A DNA stretch of 53,458 bases from an uncultured Phocaeicola sp. (lineage in GTDB: Bacteria; Bacteroidota; Bacteroidia; Bacteroidales; Bacteroidaceae), in contig CALUPA010000007.1 in the NCBI GenBank assembly GCA_944322395.1, positions 1 to 53,458 of the forward strand, given 5' to 3'. Below, piece after piece: positions 1 to 8,603 of this stretch. The notes beneath the pieces are model-generated. The model did no database searches, had not been told where the DNA came from, and saw only the letters and a list, made by a program, of their open reading frames with translations. Position 1 is the stretch's first letter. Each line of letters starts with the position of its first letter. The position numbers and the translations under genes were made by a program.

Positions 1-846
1 ATCGAATGCATTAAGCAGACTGAAAGGATTATACACATCTGTCATTCTTTTACTGAAATGATAACCGTCATACTGCAATTTCAGTTTTTTCATCATTTCA
101 TCATACGAACAACTGTATTCATCAGCCATCTGTTCTATAGGCTCCTTGAAATAACTCTCCAGTTCCTCCTGAGATATACCGCAAAGCGTCTCATACTTGG
201 CATGCATACTTATATCCTTAGGCTGATTGAATCCGCTGAAAACACTCACCTGCGAGAACTTGGTTACACCAGTCAGAAACACAAACTGGAGGTATTCGTC
301 TGCACCCTTGAATGTAGAATAAAAACCTTTCAGGATATTCCGGTGTTCTTCCTCCAGATCTTTGTCATAATCCAGGACATCAAGAATAGGCTTGTCATAC
401 TCGTCAATAAGTACCACAGCACGGAGACCGCTTGTTTTATAAGCAGCCTCAAGTATTCTCTTGAACCTGAAACCCAGATTAAGTTCTTCTTCGCCTTTTT
501 CTATTTCGTACAGTTTCTCCCAATCTGTGATATAGCTTAGGATAGCGCTTCTCAATGCACCTCTGATTGTATATTCCCCACCGTTGAAATCAATATGAAA
601 TACCGGATACACCTTCCAGTCCTTCTCCAGCGCATCAATCTTCAATTCCCTGAAAAGTTCCTTTCTGCCAAGGAAATAGTTCTTCAGTGTCGATACAAGA
701 AGACTCTTGCCGAAACGGCGCGGACGGCTAAGGAAGTATATTGAACCTTCGTGCACTAAGCTATATACCATATCTGTCTTATCTACATAAACAAATCCGT
801 CCTCTATTATACGGTCAAAGCTCTGTATTCCTATAGGATATTTCAT
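1..846 (-). CDS. AAA-ATPase-like protein of the DUF1703 type (3' end outside window)
   Basis: The reading frame is open from an ATG at 846 down to the window edge (282 codons, no stop), so the gene is truncated by the window, not necessarily broken. The N-terminus reads MKYPIGIQSFDRII. A P-loop RPRRFGKSLL lies at about residues 41-50 and a Walker B LIDEYDKP at about 146-153, the hallmark of the PF09820 AAA-ATPase-like family that usually carries a C-terminal PD-(D/E)XK nuclease-like domain. That domain would lie beyond the edge. These genes are abundant, often multicopy, in Bacteroidales and their cellular role is not known. A TATCTTTG -7 box lies 53 bases upstream. Family assignment is firm, function is not. 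Confidence 0.88.
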   Translation of the reverse strand, partial: MKYPIGIQSFDRIIEDGFVYVDKTDMVYSLVHEGSIYFLSRPRRFGKSLLVSTLKNYFLGRKELFRELKIDALEKDWKVYPVFHIDFNGGEYTIRGALRSAILSYITDWEKLYEIEKGEEELNLGFRFKRILEAAYKTSGLRAVVLIDEYDKPILDVLDYDKDLEEEHRNILKGFYSTFKGADEYLQFVFLTGVTKFSQVSVFSGFNQPKDISMHAKYETLCGISQEELESYFKEPIEQMADEYSCSYDEMMKKLKLQYDGYHFSKRMTDVYNPFSLLNAFD

Positions 847-898
847 GTTGGACAATTAATAATTAAAAATTAGCAGTTCGTGAGTTATGTCACTGTCA

Positions 899-906
899 CA
901 AAGATA
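899..906 (-). promoter_or_regulatory. Bacteroidota -7 promoter box (TATCTTTG)
   Basis: On the minus strand TATCTTTG matches TAnnTTTG, the -7 element read by the Bacteroidota primary sigma factor. It sits about 53 bases before the ATG at 846 of the AAA-ATPase-like gene. The -33 element is weak (a TTTC-like tetramer about 20 bases upstream). Confidence 0.55.
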
Positions 907-1012
907 GCAAAAGTTAAGAAGAGCGAAACAAGCTGACCTGATTTTTTTGATTGAACGGAGTCCATCCTGTAGTATATCCTATAAACAAAATAAAATACAT
1001 ATTCTTTTAAAT

Positions 1013-1067
1013 ATAAAATGAGAAGAGACTGTCTCACTATTTATGAAACAGTCTCTTCTCATTTTAT
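1013..1067 (-). terminator. Strong intrinsic terminator closing the surface polysaccharide operon
   Basis: Perfect 20-base inverted repeat: left arm 1013-1032, right arm 1048-1067, 15-base loop. It lies 16 bases past the stop codon of the 1450-residue lipoprotein gene (1084-5436) and before the oppositely bounded AAA-ATPase promoter. No comparable hairpin is visible between the genes from 30.7 kb to here, which suggests this is where the long transcript ends. Confidence 0.8.
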
Positions 1068-1083
1068 TTCAGTTTTATGTCAG

Positions 1084-4000
1084 TTATTCCTTTATCAGGT
1101 AGAATCTGTTTGATACAGATGAAATATTGCTGAATACGATACTTTCTCTCAGTGAATGTTTCTTGCCAGTTTTACTGTCAAGCAACATCCAGCCTTCCCA
1201 GAAATTACTACCGTTATCAAAATCCAGTTTTACGTTTCCTGATTGCTTCATATAAAGACCCAAAGGAATACTCTTACCGGACTTGATGCGTTGGATGGCA
1301 AGTGCCTTCCTTTCTGCCACCGTATATACGGCAACCTCAGGCTTAACCTCATTGTCTATCAGTATGCTGATGTCCTCGTTAGAGCTATATGAGTCAGAGG
1401 CGCTTTGTGACTGTAAGATAACACACGATGAAGTTTTACCGTTCACAGTAGCATTTATTCTCAACATATTATTCTGTGTAGAAGAATTGTTGCTTACAGA
1501 ACGTGATCGGAATGCAGCCGGTGCAGGTCCGATCTCCTGATGGAACATTCCTTTAGTTAAATTGACAGTCAGGCTTATTCCTTGTGTTTTTGCCTGTACA
1601 AATATAGCTTCCATCGGTGCAACTGATGTTGGTGTTTCTGTAAGCGTAGAAACAAGATACCCACCATTTAGTGTAACGGGTACGTAATTTGAACCGTCAT
1701 ATATTTCTACGGCACTCACATTTGTTGAGTTTTGTGCCAGAAATTCTCTTATATCAAGATGAGTCATAAACGGATTTCCTAACAGGAAGCGGGTGCCGGA
1801 TGTTTCGATTGACAAATCACAGTTCCCATATTCATTCATTATAAACTTTCCAACAGAACTTCGACCAATTGTTCTACTTTCACCGGTAGCCACTCCGTTA
1901 GCATAGAAGAAATTATAAGTCTTATGTTCTTTCGGGAAGCGGAATGTATAGTTCCCTGATTCTCCGTCTTTTCCCGGACGGATAGAGAATCCCTGTGCAA
2001 GTTGGTATGGAGTACTTACTGCATTAAATGTTCCTGACCAGTCCGTCTGATCTATATTAACATCAGATATAGAACCATTCTCACTCACACCTACCATTTC
2101 TACTGTTTTACTCCAGAAACGCTGATATATAATCGGTGAAAAACGTTGTTCAGGATAGGTGGTTTCATTTAAAGATACAAAGAGTTCAGGAACGGTATTA
2201 GATACAAACATATCTCCTGTGTACATTCCATTTAATGGTGCTGAAAACAGGCTGTATTTCCCACCTTCCAGCCTTGTATCAATGAAAACCTTTGCAGGAC
2301 AGTCTACTGAGAAGGCCGGAGTATTTTCAAGTTCCGCTCCTGGTTCAAAATAGATAAAATTGCACATATTCTTTTCTACATCCTTCAATATTGGATAAAT
2401 AAAAGCATCAGAAGGAAGAATTACATTGGTACATTTCCATGGCGAACCTTTATCCCAATTATCCCAATTATTCCAGTCTGTTGAGGAATTATTAGTATTC
2501 CACGTTGTTTTAGTGGGATGAATATATAATTCTGCATGATTCCAAAGTAGTGTTTCTCCTTGTTTAACATCAATAAAATATCTTCCGTGTGACCAGTTAT
2601 AGGAACCTTCAATAGCTATTAATTTTAAATTTAAATTCAGAATTCCTTTAACATTAGTAACCTCTCCTGTTTCACGATTATATACAACAAGAGAAAACTC
2701 ACTTCCGTCACTAAAAGTAGTTTGTTCTACTGTCAAACCTGCTGCCTCTCCCTCACAAATATGGGTAATCTCAGAACTTAAAGTCAGCCCAGCGCTAACC
2801 TGATCTTCAGAACAATCCGGTATGCCATCCCCATCTGAATCAACACGAGTATATACACCACGAAGATATATAGTTGTTATTACACTTAATGTACTCGCCA
2901 TTTTAAGTTCTATTCTATTATATGGAGAAGTTAGTTTCTCACCCGGTATCTCAAGATATACTTTTCCGTTTCTGCTGATTACATTTACATCTGCTGTAGT
3001 AAAGTCTGTTATACTTCCTACCTTATTGTCCCCATTAAATACCGTTAAAGAAAAACCTCCAAGAACTTCTGCACTGATTAAATCTCCATTTCCTCCTAAA
3101 ACGAATCCTATCGGTTGGTTTGCCGGTTGTTCGTCAAATGTAAGACTTATGGTTGCTCCAGATAACAGTCCTGCGGTTGTATAAAAACTTGCATAAGTGT
3201 CGAGACTCGCATCAAGTAAATTTTCGAGATTTGTCAATCCGCTGCCAAGTCCTCCTAGTATGCCTCCGATTTCAGTTTTATCATAATCTATGTTAAGGTT
3301 ATGTCCTGTATTCGTCATTACTTCCATACAGGCTTCGTTAGGTCCTTCTTCCACACATTGAGTACTTTCGTAAAAAACATTATAAATCTTCTGCGTTTCA
3401 AGTACATTTGCAACACCCTTTCTCCATAACTCAATATGATCAAATGTGACACCTGACTTTATATTAATACTTAATCGAACTCTGCTATTATCAAAATTCA
3501 AGACACCTACATTAACGGCATTTCCATCAGAACTGCTTGCTACCTCTGATCCTTTATTATAAATTTTCACCTGATAGGTTGATATTGCTGAAACATCTGC
3601 CAACCCGGTTACTGCCTGTACCTCGAATCCAACACGAGTTTCCGTATTAGTGGTAATAGGAGTTCCAAGTTCGATTGCAGCAATAGGCTCAAAGTCTATA
3701 AGATTCAAAACACCGTAAAATGTAGCATAATTATCATAATCAGAATCAATGATATTACTTAACCCCAATGTTTTTGATATTACCGATATACCTCCTCCGG
3801 AATTATACGCTTCAGTAATACTTGCATTATTACTAGCTGTAGTAATGTATTGATTACAATCTCCTGATATAGTAGCTGTTTTTTTTGTTATAGTAATAGT
3901 CTGTGTTACTTGGCTTCCGGTATTGATTCCTTCTGAAGAACGTGTTATATTACTATTTGTATTATATGTTACACTTATAACATAATGTCCAGGTTCCGTC

Positions 4001-5436
4001 ATTCCATATAAAATATTATCCTCAGTTATACCAGGGCTGGTTCCTTCAGGTGAAGAAATAATCTTATACTGAACTTTCCCATCTGTTGGCGTTTTAAGTT
4101 TATATGTAGAAGAGTTTGTCTCATCCTTACTGCTGATAGAAAAATAGTTTGTAGGATCCAGTTTTACCGGTTCACGTACAAACGCATAGTAATAGTGAGA
4201 AACTCCTATGTCCAATCCACCGTCAAAAAGACCGGATGGAATTTCTGCTTTCACTCCATAACATGGTTTTGTCAAATCCATGCAGACAAAAGTCTTATCA
4301 GTTCCTCCTATTAAAGAAACTCCTAATAAATTTTTACCCGGTTCTGCTTTATCACCATCTTTAGGGAAAGTTCCATTCTCATTGAGTGCATAAATTTTTG
4401 CGCCAGCCTCCCCTATTAAATTTAAACCAAGTACTTTACTTGTAGAATAATAAAATCCAACTTGAGCCCCGGACGGTATCTCTTTATTAAATTTTACTGA
4501 TATATGAGAATCAGTAAATACTCCTCCCACAAGACTTGATGATGCATAGTTGTCAGGGTCATCGTCTACAACATTTTTTTTAGGATTTACTATTGAAATA
4601 TTTGATTCATCCCAAATACTTGGATTCACATTACTCCAATAATCGGTAAAGTCACTTTCACTTGTTGCCCTTATTTCCGGATTTTCTCCGACAAAAGCAT
4701 ATTTTATGGCAAATTCCATTTTCCCAAGTACATCAGCAGTTACACCTGTTACACAAAGTCGTACTTCGTCAAATTCTTCTGTTGCCATAAATGAAAGTTC
4801 ACGGTCTGCAACTTTATCTCCACTAACTATAGATAGAACATTAAGATTTAGGACCTTTTTATCTGTTTCTTTTGCAATTATTGTTTCTACTGGCTCATCA
4901 CTTCCATTTTTAAAAGTCTGTATGGTCATCCCATTCAAAACATCTAAACTAAGAAGATTATTACCTGTTTCCTTAAATACAAAACCAACTTTTTGTCCAC
5001 CAGAATATGTATGATAAAGGTCGCGTATGGATATAATAGGATTATAAACATTCACACTAGCCACCCCAACTGAAGTAGTTGTATAATTACTTAAATCCGT
5101 ATCAATTGCATTACCGACTTTGTTTCCACCATCAGCAACGGTTATTAGTCCACCACCAATGCTGGTTACCACCTTTCCAGCCCCCACAATAGGTACACGG
5201 CAATTTTGTGACATCCATGTTCCATCACTTTTTTGTATCAGCCCTCCAGTATTAACAACTTGTGTCTCACTTCTTGTAGTCTCAGTTGAAGCTCCTGCTA
5301 TAGGGAACTCATCATCCACACATGATGAAAACACTCCCGTTAGAAGAACTGTTGACGAAACCGCCAATACAAGCTTTTTTATTTGTGCATAGCCAGTCAC
5401 TCTGTGACCGGCCAATGCATTGATTTTAGTCTTCAT
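1084..5436 (-). CDS. Giant surface lipoprotein with four DxxxxYA-type repeats
   Basis: A 1450-residue predicted lipoprotein: Lys-rich start, hydrophobic segment at about 20-35 and a lipobox GVFSSC with Cys39, followed by Asp-Asp, as in surface-exposed lipoproteins. Four related modules carry an acidic-Tyr signature: DTDLSNY near 112-118, DDDPDNYA near 292, DSDYDNYA near 563 and DASLDTYA near 743, each followed by a beta-rich stretch. A calcium-loop-like DSDGDGIPD occurs near 867. The C-terminus ends in RFYLIKE, faintly like type IX secretion tails but not convincing. It is the last gene of the polysaccharide operon, 12 bases after the OmpA-family gene. No enzyme motif is visible; an adhesin or surface-layer role is inference. 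Confidence 0.75.
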   Translation of the reverse strand: MKTKINALAGHRVTGYAQIKKLVLAVSSTVLLTGVFSSCVDDEFPIAGASTETTRSETQVVNTGGLIQKSDGTWMSQNCRVPIVGAGKVVTSIGGGLITVADGGNKVGNAIDTDLSNYTTTSVGVASVNVYNPIISIRDLYHTYSGGQKVGFVFKETGNNLLSLDVLNGMTIQTFKNGSDEPVETIIAKETDKKVLNLNVLSIVSGDKVADRELSFMATEEFDEVRLCVTGVTADVLGKMEFAIKYAFVGENPEIRATSESDFTDYWSNVNPSIWDESNISIVNPKKNVVDDDPDNYASSSLVGGVFTDSHISVKFNKEIPSGAQVGFYYSTSKVLGLNLIGEAGAKIYALNENGTFPKDGDKAEPGKNLLGVSLIGGTDKTFVCMDLTKPCYGVKAEIPSGLFDGGLDIGVSHYYYAFVREPVKLDPTNYFSISSKDETNSSTYKLKTPTDGKVQYKIISSPEGTSPGITEDNILYGMTEPGHYVISVTYNTNSNITRSSEGINTGSQVTQTITITKKTATISGDCNQYITTASNNASITEAYNSGGGISVISKTLGLSNIIDSDYDNYATFYGVLNLIDFEPIAAIELGTPITTNTETRVGFEVQAVTGLADVSAISTYQVKIYNKGSEVASSSDGNAVNVGVLNFDNSRVRLSINIKSGVTFDHIELWRKGVANVLETQKIYNVFYESTQCVEEGPNEACMEVMTNTGHNLNIDYDKTEIGGILGGLGSGLTNLENLLDASLDTYASFYTTAGLLSGATISLTFDEQPANQPIGFVLGGNGDLISAEVLGGFSLTVFNGDNKVGSITDFTTADVNVISRNGKVYLEIPGEKLTSPYNRIELKMASTLSVITTIYLRGVYTRVDSDGDGIPDCSEDQVSAGLTLSSEITHICEGEAAGLTVEQTTFSDGSEFSLVVYNRETGEVTNVKGILNLNLKLIAIEGSYNWSHGRYFIDVKQGETLLWNHAELYIHPTKTTWNTNNSSTDWNNWDNWDKGSPWKCTNVILPSDAFIYPILKDVEKNMCNFIYFEPGAELENTPAFSVDCPAKVFIDTRLEGGKYSLFSAPLNGMYTGDMFVSNTVPELFVSLNETTYPEQRFSPIIYQRFWSKTVEMVGVSENGSISDVNIDQTDWSGTFNAVSTPYQLAQGFSIRPGKDGESGNYTFRFPKEHKTYNFFYANGVATGESRTIGRSSVGKFIMNEYGNCDLSIETSGTRFLLGNPFMTHLDIREFLAQNSTNVSAVEIYDGSNYVPVTLNGGYLVSTLTETPTSVAPMEAIFVQAKTQGISLTVNLTKGMFHQEIGPAPAAFRSRSVSNNSSTQNNMLRINATVNGKTSSCVILQSQSASDSYSSNEDISILIDNEVKPEVAVYTVAERKALAIQRIKSGKSIPLGLYMKQSGNVKLDFDNGSNFWEGWMLLDSKTGKKHSLRESIVFSNISSVSNRFYLIKE

Positions 5437-5448
5437 TGTTATTATCTT

Positions 5449-6666
5449 TTATTCTTTTTCTTCCAATACTTTAGTTATTACAGCACGGCTCATACGTGGG
5501 TCATTATAGAACATATTGTCAACACCACCCTTATGATCAATTCTCAGCTGTTTCTTAGGCACACCAAACTCATTTACCAGACATTCGTAAACTACTCTCG
5601 CACGGTTCTTACTCAATACGATATTTCTTTCTACACTACCAGTGCCTTTATCCGCATAACCTGTTATGATGTACACTATATTTGGGTCTGCTTTCTTTAT
5701 ATTCTCAGCAAACAGACTTAATTGTACGCGTGCTTCGTTTGTCAAATCCCAGGTATCTATCTTGAACACCACGAAGCTTGCTGCTGCCATTGTTCTTATG
5801 ACAGTGATAGAGTCTGTCTTGCGTTTGGCAAGCTGAGCCTGCATATCATTAAGTTTGTCTTGCATAGCCTTGAGCTCTGATGTACGGTCATGAGTGCGTA
5901 TAATTGTCTTGCTTCTATCCCATCCACGTGGTTTGAATTTATATGTCAATCCTATCGTAGCACTCCATAAACCTTCCCCCCATCGTCCGCCAAGCTCACC
6001 GTCGAAACGGTCACTGACGTATGCTCCTCGGATATCCAGATTTAAATCGAGTGCATCGTTCAGACGAAATGAATTCAGAATACCAACATTTGCACTTACT
6101 TCCATACTTTGCGGTGATTCCCATACTCTGGTCCATCCGAGACCAAAGTATGGAGAGCAGTTATATACACGTTTTTCATTATATCCGTACAATATGTTTG
6201 ACATATTGAACAAGGCATCCAGGTGCAGGTTATAGAACTTGAACTTCTGTTTCATCAACCAATAGCCGTCTCCACCTTTACCCGGTACATCCTCTCCGGT
6301 ACTATGAGTCGGAAACTCACCATGACCTTCTTTTTGTGTGGCACCTTTTACAGAAAGTCCGCTATACATAAGTCGTACCCCGATACCTGGTGTAAACCAT
6401 TTTCCTACAGCGATATCAAGTGCAGGCGCAATACGGTTAAAGAACTTTACCTGTTTGTCATGATTTCCGAAAAGTACCTGACCTCCGAAACCACCACTGA
6501 CAAACCAGTTATCAAAGAAATGGTTGGTTTCTACTTTATATTTGTCATTGTTATACTGAATTTCTTCTGTAACATCCGACACGACAACAGTCGAGTCTAC
6601 TTTCTGTGCGTTTACTGCCGAAGTTATCGCAACACAAGCTATTATTAAGCCGAATTGTTTTATCAT
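5449..6666 (-). CDS. OmpA-family outer-membrane protein
   Basis: A 405-residue protein with a signal peptide (MIKQFGLIIACVAITSAVNA, cleavage before QKV), an N-terminal part rich in alternating beta-strand residues that looks like an outer-membrane barrel, a coiled-coil stretch near 265-285 (KAMQDKLNDMQAQLAKRK), and a C-terminal OmpA peptidoglycan-binding domain (ITGYADKGTG followed by LSKNRARVV). It would anchor the outer membrane to peptidoglycan. It sits 12 bases before the giant lipoprotein gene and 14 bases after the fimbrillin/PLC-like gene, so the three are probably made together. Such barrel-plus-OmpA proteins are common at the end of Bacteroidales fimbria or surface-layer clusters; a structural partner role is inference. 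Confidence 0.82.
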   Translation of the reverse strand: MIKQFGLIIACVAITSAVNAQKVDSTVVVSDVTEEIQYNNDKYKVETNHFFDNWFVSGGFGGQVLFGNHDKQVKFFNRIAPALDIAVGKWFTPGIGVRLMYSGLSVKGATQKEGHGEFPTHSTGEDVPGKGGDGYWLMKQKFKFYNLHLDALFNMSNILYGYNEKRVYNCSPYFGLGWTRVWESPQSMEVSANVGILNSFRLNDALDLNLDIRGAYVSDRFDGELGGRWGEGLWSATIGLTYKFKPRGWDRSKTIIRTHDRTSELKAMQDKLNDMQAQLAKRKTDSITVIRTMAAASFVVFKIDTWDLTNEARVQLSLFAENIKKADPNIVYIITGYADKGTGSVERNIVLSKNRARVVYECLVNEFGVPKKQLRIDHKGGVDNMFYNDPRMSRAVITKVLEEKE

Positions 6667-6680
6667 ATTATTTTTTTATT

Positions 6681-8354
6681 TTATTTATTTGCAAACTGAT
6701 GTATAAACTTAAAGTTGCAGTCGATAATGGACTGGGTGAATAAATCTCCATAAGTTGAAATATAACCGACCATACCTGTTCCTGGAACTCCTAATATTTT
6801 TTGTGTACATGCATATGGTATCATGACAATACCTGTATTTCCTTCTTGTGTATTTACTATATGTTCATATATGGCTTTGTTGCTATTTGCTATATCTGAT
6901 TCTGACATTTCATCATACGCACAATAGGTAACAGTCCAAACTTTATTAATATTTTTCCCGATATCAGTTAATGTGCTGATAGCTGTTTCTGAATTATAAT
7001 CATTAAATGTAATACCGCTCTCACCTTCATTTATGACAAGTATTTTCCCTCGTGCTTGAGCAAGTGTCATATCTGCATTAAAAGAAATAACTTTATCTGA
7101 TGATATTGAACTACCAGCCCCACACAGTGCAATTACAAACTCCTTACTATTCTTATCCAAGAAAGATTCAATTTCTTTAGTTATAGTGTTCATTTCATCT
7201 CCAGTAGCTGAACGCAAATCCAATGCTCTGACACCCATATTCAATAAGTTTCCTGCTGGTATGCTTTGCAGGTTTCTATAACTTCCTGGTATAGACAATT
7301 GTGATACATAAACCTTATCATCCATGTAGCTCATCCAGTTATTAGGTTGAATACGTTCAGGGTCAAAATCTGGAAGTATTATATCAAATTTGTATTCCTG
7401 CTGAAGGTTACCGTTCATAGGAATAACATAGTTCTGATACCCTGTAGTATGAATCCTTAATTTAGCAGCATTGCCTTCGGTTCCATCCATAAGTACGGGA
7501 GGGAGGAAAACCAAGAAAGAGATTTTCTCTCCGGGCTTTAATTTAATGTATCTTTCACCATTATAATCGAATGAAACAAACACAGATTCCTTTGTAGCGC
7601 CTAAAACAGAACCTTCCTTTAATTTGCTATTATCAACATCATACAAAAACTCTCCATCTTTTAGAGCCTTAGGCATAATAACACTCACTCCTGTTATTGT
7701 GGTAGGTTCAGGTATGATGCCTGTACCAATATCGCTACCGGTACTTCCGGCTGTTACATTTATCTGAAGAGTTGTCATGACAGGTCTGAATGTCAGTAGG
7801 ACATGCTCATCCGAAGTAGGTGGCAAAGTATTTTTTGCTACCATGTATGCATTTTTCATATCCGGGGTAGTTGTATACGGACTGGCTGAGGATGAGACGG
7901 AACAAACCTGATTTGTCATATATTTCATCTGAAATATACCTTTCATATCCACTTCATTAGGATATGTCTCTATACGTTCTGCCGGATATGCACCATAAAA
8001 TGTATGGTCATCATAGCTACCCCATTTAAGTCCATCGCCAACAGGAGTAAAATCGGCATGATGTTCATGCCCTGATTCTTCTATAATTTCAGTTATTATA
8101 TATTTAGCACTTTTTGGATTATCTTTATCAGCATCCAGTGCATTAGCTTCTGCAGAATATATACCTATCTGGTCATCTTTCTCCCAATCAAGCTGTAACT
8201 TACTACTATAATAGGTTCTGCTTTGCGGCGTTGCAGCAGAGAATGATATAGCATCTCCCGGATTTGCCGGTATTGAATCTTCATTCTTGCTACAGCTACT
8301 CATAAAGATAGCCATACCAAGCAGAAGATGATGAAAATATAATTTTCTTCTCAT
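6681..8354 (-). CDS. Lipoprotein: fimbrillin-like domain plus PI-PLC-like domain without catalytic His
   Basis: A 557-residue lipoprotein (lipobox FMSSC, followed by SKNEDS). Residues about 35-330 read like the fimbrillin family of Bacteroidales: AISFSAATPQSRTYY, LQLDWEKDDQIGIYS and a later TFRPVMTTLQINV. From about residue 335 the sequence follows bacterial phosphatidylinositol-specific phospholipase C: NNWMSYMDDKVYVSQLSIPG, then NMGVRALDLRS. In active enzymes the first motif ends SIPGTHDS with the catalytic His; here it is SIPGSYRN, so His is replaced by Tyr. The domain is therefore probably a binding or structural module. It follows the 62-residue peptide gene by 31 bases. Domain calls are from motif reading only. 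Confidence 0.72.
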   Translation of the reverse strand: MRRKLYFHHLLLGMAIFMSSCSKNEDSIPANPGDAISFSAATPQSRTYYSSKLQLDWEKDDQIGIYSAEANALDADKDNPKSAKYIITEIIEESGHEHHADFTPVGDGLKWGSYDDHTFYGAYPAERIETYPNEVDMKGIFQMKYMTNQVCSVSSSASPYTTTPDMKNAYMVAKNTLPPTSDEHVLLTFRPVMTTLQINVTAGSTGSDIGTGIIPEPTTITGVSVIMPKALKDGEFLYDVDNSKLKEGSVLGATKESVFVSFDYNGERYIKLKPGEKISFLVFLPPVLMDGTEGNAAKLRIHTTGYQNYVIPMNGNLQQEYKFDIILPDFDPERIQPNNWMSYMDDKVYVSQLSIPGSYRNLQSIPAGNLLNMGVRALDLRSATGDEMNTITKEIESFLDKNSKEFVIALCGAGSSISSDKVISFNADMTLAQARGKILVINEGESGITFNDYNSETAISTLTDIGKNINKVWTVTYCAYDEMSESDIANSNKAIYEHIVNTQEGNTGIVMIPYACTQKILGVPGTGMVGYISTYGDLFTQSIIDCNFKFIHQFANK

Positions 8355-8385
8355 AATTGTCTGTTTTTACATTGTTATATATAAA

Positions 8386-8574
8386 TTACTCCCACGAAGA
8401 ATCTCCAAACTCAAAAGTGTTGCCACCTTTATGTCCTTCTATACTTACATGACGGTCTTCACTTACATCATCTCCCGGTCTTTTGTCTGAAGCTACACAT
8501 ATACTGTTCTCCAGCTTCACCCTTGTTCTCTTTGTTTTGGGTGTCTCATAAATTTCTTTTTCCTGATTTTTCAT
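8386..8574 (-). CDS. 62-residue peptide with Y-x-TP leader-like start and Gly/Asp-rich tail
   Basis: A small gene between Wzc (29 bases upstream) and the fimbrillin/PLC-like lipoprotein (31 bases downstream). The start MKNQEKEIYETPKTKRTRVK and the mid segment LENSICVAS resemble a class of short Bacteroidales proteins with a conserved Y-x-(T/K)-P start, a Ser-containing middle and a polar Gly/Asp tail (here with GHKGGN, GDSSWE). It has one Cys, no signal peptide and no membrane segment. I do not know an assigned function for that class. Because the same operon encodes a PqqD-like protein, a kinase and a nucleotidyltransferase, a modified-peptide precursor is one possibility, but this is inference. 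Tight spacing supports it being a real gene. Confidence 0.7.
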   Translation of the reverse strand: MKNQEKEIYETPKTKRTRVKLENSICVASDKRPGDDVSEDRHVSIEGHKGGNTFEFGDSSWE

Positions 8575-8603
8575 TGTTCAAAATTTATTGTTACACATTT
8601 ATT

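Noticed and set aside
58-540. Plus-strand frames opposite the AAA-ATPase gene and many other long antisense frames over the capsule, mazG, ClpB and M23 genes
   Set aside because: They lie opposite strongly recognisable genes, have no family resemblance and biased residue content typical of antisense frames.
1084-1160. C-terminal RFYLIKE of the giant lipoprotein as a type IX secretion signal
   Set aside because: The characteristic conserved motifs of T9SS C-terminal domains are not visible, and the protein has a lipobox, so lipoprotein export is simpler.
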